DNA from: an uncultured Lachnospiraceae bacterium
GTDB lineage: Bacteria > Bacillota > Clostridia > Lachnospirales > Lachnospiraceae
Direction of reading: 5' to 3'
Length of the DNA stretch: 64,000 nt
Assembly: GCA_910589105.1 (NCBI GenBank)
Contig: CAJUST010000007.1
Location: 1-64,000, forward strand
This document shows positions 60,165 to 64,000 of the stretch, in pieces. Every line of letters starts with the position of its first letter. The stretch's first letter is position 1. The translations under genes were made by a program, and so were the position numbers. Under the pieces are notes generated by a model. It was not told where the DNA came from. It ran no database searches and was given only the letters and a program-made list of their open reading frames with translations.

Positions 60165-62197
60165 TATCCTGTCACCATCCCAACTGATTGTAATTCAACA
60201 TTCGATTCGACTTCATTATAAGATATTACAATTAAGTCTCTAAAATAATCCGACGTAAGTTTCTTAAAATACATTCTTACAATCGGAGATGTGATAATAA
60301 TCGCATTCTTGCCGAGATTTTCCAATTTGTCCACTTCTGTTTCAACAGATGCGACAATCGCTTTTGTACGCTCTGGATCTAACGTCAGATATGCGCCCTG
60401 CTCTGTCTGCTTTATTGAGGACATAATATCCTGCTCCGTTTTCGGATCTAATGTAATCACGCTTGTCACCTCATTTGGCGTGAAATATTTGCCGGAAATC
60501 GCGCGTTTCAAGCTTTGTCTGACATATTCCGTTAAAACGTCCGTATCCCGCGTTGTCGTCGCGTGATCCGCCAATGTTTCAAAGATAGACAACAAATCCC
60601 GGATAGAAATGCCTTCCCGCAAAAGATTCTGCAACACTTTCTGGACTTCTCCCAAACCTAAAATCTTTGGTACAAGCTCGTCCACAAGCACAGGATTGCT
60701 CTCTTTTAAATTGTCCACCAAATTTTGCACATCCTGCCTTGTCAAAAGTTCATCAATATGCGTCCTTACGATTTCCGTCAGATGCGTCGCTATAATAGAC
60801 GGCGGATCTACTACCGTATAGCCAAGGCTTTCCGCGCGCTCCCTCTGTCCTTCCGTAATCCAAATCGCCGGAAGGTGGAACGAAGGCTCAAACGTCGGGA
60901 TACCCGTAATTTCCTCCTCGACATATCCCGGATTCATCGCCATATAGTGATCAAACAGAATTTCCCCTTCCGTCACCTGAATCCCTTTTATCTTTATAAT
61001 ATACTGATTCGGGTTCAACTGAATATTGTCCCTAAGACGGATAATTGGAACGACCGTTCCAAGCTCTAAAGCAATCTGCCTTCGGATCATAACCACACGG
61101 TCTAATAAATCTCCGCCCTGATTCACGTCTGCAAGAGGAATAATCCCATAACCGAACTCCAGCTCAATCGGATCAACCTGAAGCAGTGACACAACGTTTT
61201 CCGGCTTTCGGATTTCTTCCGCTTCCGTCTCCTCCATGCCGACTTCTTCTTCAATCTGCTCCATGCCGATATTCGCCGACATCGTTCTCCCCGCAATCAA
61301 AAATGCAGAACCAATGCCGACAAAAAGATACCATTTAAACGGAGTTAATATTCCAAGCATACACATCGTAGCCCCTACTATATAGAGGGCTTTTGGCATC
61401 CCAAACAACTGCCCGACTAACACAGCGCCAAAATCCGCTTCTTTGGAAGCTTTTGTAACCAAAATACCTGTCGCAAGGGAAATCAGAAGCGACGGAATCT
61501 GGCTGCAGAGCCCATCACCTATTGTCAAAACGCCAAACCGCTCAATCGCATCCCCAAATTCCATGCCTTGGCGCAGCACACCCATCGCAGTGCCGCCAAC
61601 AAGGTTTATCAATGTAATGATTAATCCAGCTGCGGCGTCTCCCTTTACATACTTTGTCGCGCCGTCCATGTTACCGAAGAAACTTGATTCCGCCTGTATC
61701 TTCTCACGCCGCTCCCTTGCTTCCTTTTCCGTAATTGTGCCTGTATTCAAATCTGCATCAATCGCCATCTGCTTACCCGGCATTGCATCAAGGGTAAACC
61801 TTGCCGTTACTTCTGCCACACGTTCCGAACCTTTGTTAATGACAACGAACTGAATAATTATCAAGACAATAAAAATAATTGCGCCGATAATTAAATCTCC
61901 CCCGCCCACAAAGGAAGCAAACGTTTCCACTACGTTTCCCGGGCTTCCCGTCGTCAATATCAAACGGGTAGAAGAAACATTTAGGGATATACGAAAAATC
62001 GTACTAAACAGCAATAAAGTCGGGAAAAATGACATGTCCAATACTTCACGCGAGAACAATGAACGAAACATTATAATCAATGCAATGGAAATATTGATTG
62101 ACAGCATAACGTCAAGCAACACATCCGGAATTGGCACAATGAAAAAGATGACCGCCGCAAGTAAGTACAAGGCTATGCCAATATCTGCTTTTTTCAT
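60164..62197 (-). CDS. flhA: Flagellar export gate protein FlhA
   Basis: Ion-driven export gate of the flagellar type III secretion system. The 677 residues have about eight N-terminal membrane helices (1-310), with the FHIPEP-type loop DAMPGKQMAIDADLNTG (about 152-168), then the cytoplasmic ring-forming domain (about 340-677) with PIIRLRDNIQLNPNQY and VVDPPSIIATHLTEIV. It lies 14 bases after flhB. Confidence 0.97.
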   Translation of the reverse strand: MKKADIGIALYLLAAVIFFIVPIPDVLLDVMLSINISIALIIMFRSLFSREVLDMSFFPTLLLFSTIFRISLNVSSTRLILTTGSPGNVVETFASFVGGGDLIIGAIIFIVLIIIQFVVINKGSERVAEVTARFTLDAMPGKQMAIDADLNTGTITEKEARERREKIQAESSFFGNMDGATKYVKGDAAAGLIITLINLVGGTAMGVLRQGMEFGDAIERFGVLTIGDGLCSQIPSLLISLATGILVTKASKEADFGAVLVGQLFGMPKALYIVGATMCMLGILTPFKWYLFVGIGSAFLIAGRTMSANIGMEQIEEEVGMEETEAEEIRKPENVVSLLQVDPIELEFGYGIIPLADVNQGGDLLDRVVMIRRQIALELGTVVPIIRLRDNIQLNPNQYIIKIKGIQVTEGEILFDHYMAMNPGYVEEEITGIPTFEPSFHLPAIWITEGQRERAESLGYTVVDPPSIIATHLTEIVRTHIDELLTRQDVQNLVDNLKESNPVLVDELVPKILGLGEVQKVLQNLLREGISIRDLLSIFETLADHATTTRDTDVLTEYVRQSLKRAISGKYFTPNEVTSVITLDPKTEQDIMSSIKQTEQGAYLTLDPERTKAIVASVETEVDKLENLGKNAIIITSPIVRMYFKKLTSDYFRDLIVISYNEVESNVELQSVGMVTG

Positions 62198-62211
62198 CTT
62201 ATTTCCTCCTT

Positions 62212-63339
62212 CTAGCTGTTTTTCATATTATATACCATCGCCAGAACTTCCGCTACCGCCTGATAGAGCTCCGGCGGGATTTCCTGTCCAATATCCACGT
62301 TTGCATAGAGCATACGCGCCAGTGGTTTATTCTCCACAATTTCGACATGGTTCTCTTTGGCAACTTCCCGAATTTTAAGCGCCAGATAGTCCTCGCCTTT
62401 CGCTAAGACAACCGGAGCTTTTGATTCATTGGAATCATATTTTAATGCAACGGCAAGATGCGTCGGGTTCGTAATAATCACATCTGCCTTTGGGACATCC
62501 TGCATCATTCTGCGTCTTGATGCTTCCTGCATTCTCTGCCGCTGTTTTCCTTTGATTTCAGGATTTCCTTCCGTATTTTTATATTCATCTTTTACTTCCT
62601 GCTTTGTCATTTTCATTTCTTCATGGAATTTATGTTTCTGGTATATCCAGTCAGCGGCTCCAATCACTATATACACGAGCGCAATCTTTAATCCCGTGTC
62701 TAAAATAATCTGTCCGCTGAAAATAATCGCCTGCATCAAAGGAATGTCATACAATATAAAAAGTTTATCTGAATTTTCACTGACTGATGCATATGCCACA
62801 TAAGCGATAATCCCCAGCTTGATAATTGATTTCAGCAGCTCAAATAAGGAATCTTTAGAAAAAATCCGTTTAAATCCGCTTAAAGGGTTAAATTTACTGA
62901 ATTTTGGCTGCATTGGCTTAGTCGTCACTTTCCAGCGTACCTGAAGCAAATCGCCTAAAAAAGCCACAAGAAACCCTATGATAAAAAATGGCAGCGTCAG
63001 TTTTATAATTTCAATCAGCTCCTCCTGAAGAAAAGCCGCAATGCTAAATCCATTTGTCTCTATCGCATTATTTTTTACAAAATCCGGTATTCTCGAATAT
63101 ACATAAGAAAAAGAATCAATAAATCCATTATATACATAAGATATGAAAATCTTCAAGACCAGAAATAAGACGACCAAATCAAATGCGCTTGTTAATTCTT
63201 TACTTTTGGCAACCTTGCCATCATTTCTGGCATCGGTCAGTTTCTTTGATGTAGGCTCTTCCGTCTTCTCGCCTCCGGGCCCGTCTTTCGCAAACCACTG
63301 GAGCCGGTATGGAAGCTGCCTATTATCCCATTCTGTCAA
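62212..63339 (-). CDS. flhB: Flagellar export protein FlhB
   Basis: Export switch of the flagellar secretion system. In 375 residues: GGEKTEEPTSKKLTDARNDG near the start, four membrane helices (about 40-240), and the auto-cleaved cytoplasmic domain with VIITNPTHLAVALKYDSNES (NPTH at about 287), VLAKGEDYLALKIREVAKEN and IPPELYQAVAEVLAMVY. The start is TTG at 63339, whose bases overlap the fliR stop (TTGA) and which keeps the usual N terminus. Confidence 0.96.
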   Translation of the reverse strand: MTEWDNRQLPYRLQWFAKDGPGGEKTEEPTSKKLTDARNDGKVAKSKELTSAFDLVVLFLVLKIFISYVYNGFIDSFSYVYSRIPDFVKNNAIETNGFSIAAFLQEELIEIIKLTLPFFIIGFLVAFLGDLLQVRWKVTTKPMQPKFSKFNPLSGFKRIFSKDSLFELLKSIIKLGIIAYVAYASVSENSDKLFILYDIPLMQAIIFSGQIILDTGLKIALVYIVIGAADWIYQKHKFHEEMKMTKQEVKDEYKNTEGNPEIKGKQRQRMQEASRRRMMQDVPKADVIITNPTHLAVALKYDSNESKAPVVLAKGEDYLALKIREVAKENHVEIVENKPLARMLYANVDIGQEIPPELYQAVAEVLAMVYNMKNS

Positions 63340-64000
63340 CTTACATACATCCCTTTTATCATAGATACTATCGTCCGTTTCATCTCATCAAAAATAAAAT
63401 CAGAAACATTTATAAATAATTCAATCGTCACGAGCATTACAAAAAGCCCAAATAAAACTTTTAACTGCATACCTACCGCAAACATATTCATTTGCGGAGA
63501 TACCTTTGCCATAATGCCCAAAATACAGTTTAAGATCATCAGGCAGGCAAACACAGGCAGAATAATACGAAAGGCTATTACAAATAAATCAATCATATAA
63601 GTCACAAAACCCGTTAAGAGACTGTCCCATTGAAAGACCTGCCCATTCACTGGTATTAACTGATAGGAATCCGCAACTGCCCGCAAAATATAGTGATGCA
63701 TATTTGTAATGACTAAAAGCAATAAAACAAGGTAACTGTATAAATTTCCTGTAACGCTGGCCTGTGTCTGCATTTGAGGGTTATATTCCTGAGCCATAGA
63801 AAATCCGATATTCATATCAATTAAATTGCCGGCTAATAAAATAATGGAATTACAAACGTTTGCTGCAAAACCAATGAGCAACCCTGTAATTCCTTCTTTT
63901 AGAACGATAATGGAGTATCCCACAATTCCTGTATATCCCAAACTTTCTTTCGGAATAATCTGAAATAACAGAAAAGAAATAAAAACTGATAAACCAATCT
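63336..64000 (-). CDS. fliR: Flagellar export protein FliR (5' part beyond the window)
   Basis: Membrane core component of the flagellar export gate. The frame stays open to the window edge, so only the last 221 residues or so are seen, beginning IGLSVFISFLLFQIIPKES. Membrane segments and the family stretch GFSMAQEYNPQMQTQASVTG are present, with the C terminus ending KGMYVS. Its true start lies outside. It overlaps flhB by four bases and is followed by the rest of the operon. Confidence 0.95.
   Translation of the reverse strand, partial: IGLSVFISFLLFQIIPKESLGYTGIVGYSIIVLKEGITGLLIGFAANVCNSIILLAGNLIDMNIGFSMAQEYNPQMQTQASVTGNLYSYLVLLLLVITNMHHYILRAVADSYQLIPVNGQVFQWDSLLTGFVTYMIDLFVIAFRIILPVFACLMILNCILGIMAKVSPQMNMFAVGMQLKVLFGLFVMLVTIELFINVSDFIFDEMKRTIVSMIKGMYVS

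Noticed and set aside
1..64000. tRNA, rRNA and metabolite riboswitches
   Set aside because: No cloverleaf or ribosomal sequence, and no recognisable riboswitch core, was found in the intergenic regions by reading; a covariance search could still reveal one.

Overview
The window looks like the chromosome of a motile, spore-forming low-GC Clostridium relative, most likely a Lachnospiraceae member. The evidence is gene content: spo0A and spoIVB beside recN-argR-nadK-tlyA-dxs-ispA-xseBA-nusB, a complete Firmicute-type fla/che operon end with cheC, cheD and sigD, a pyrophosphate-dependent phosphofructokinase, and several protein families common in that group (DUF5688, DUF6115, BspA-like LRR). Species cannot be named from sequence alone. 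No rRNA, tRNA, CRISPR array or intact insertion sequence was seen.

Layout. 1-6.8 kb: carbohydrate-linked genes on the minus strand (PucR-type regulator, MsmX-type ATPase, PPi-PFK), then folC and a DegV/FakB protein. Between pfp and folC lies a decayed copy of a tiny hydrophobic holin-like peptide gene. 6.8-8.1 kb: a 1.2-kb stretch without ordinary genes that holds a consensus sigma-A promoter, a tandem array of ribosome-binding-site/ATG mini-ORFs and a strong terminator. This is the most unusual part of the window. 8.1-14 kb: a flavodiiron protein, a three-gene set (nucleosidase-like, SplB-like radical SAM, SDR) and a chemoreceptor. 14-29.2 kb: DUF5688 protein, glgA, spo0A, a secreted InlB/FN3 protein, spoIVB, then the conserved recN-to-nusB cluster and an Asp23 protein. 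29.2-31.1 kb: an accessory pocket with a long nested inverted repeat, T/G-rich DNA and a lone DUF3800 gene. 31.1-38 kb: dut, gpsA, plsY, der, a DUF512 radical SAM protein and helD. 38.07-39.87 kb: the wreck of a secreted transglutaminase/BspA-LRR protein. 40.2-43.5 kb: a YtrA-type GntR regulator with its ABC transporter. 43.5-48.7 kb: yraN, the FlhB-like/FliK-like pair, rnhB, ylqF, lepB and rplS. 48.8-64 kb: the late flagellar/chemotaxis operon, running fliR(partial)-flhB-flhA-flhF-flhG-cheB-cheA-cheW-cheC-cheD-(small membrane protein)-sigD-fapA-(small protein)-DUF6115-MltG-like.

Most genes are on the minus strand and packed with 1-26 bp overlaps or very short gaps, so they form a few long transcripts. 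In the motility operon, export-gate proteins (FliR, FlhB, FlhA), placement factors (FlhF, FlhG), the chemotaxis relay with its phosphatase and deamidase arms, and sigma-28 are made together. The plus-strand exceptions (fprA, DUF5688, the secreted protein, DUF3800 and the mini-ORF transcript) are the places where the genome departs from conserved order.
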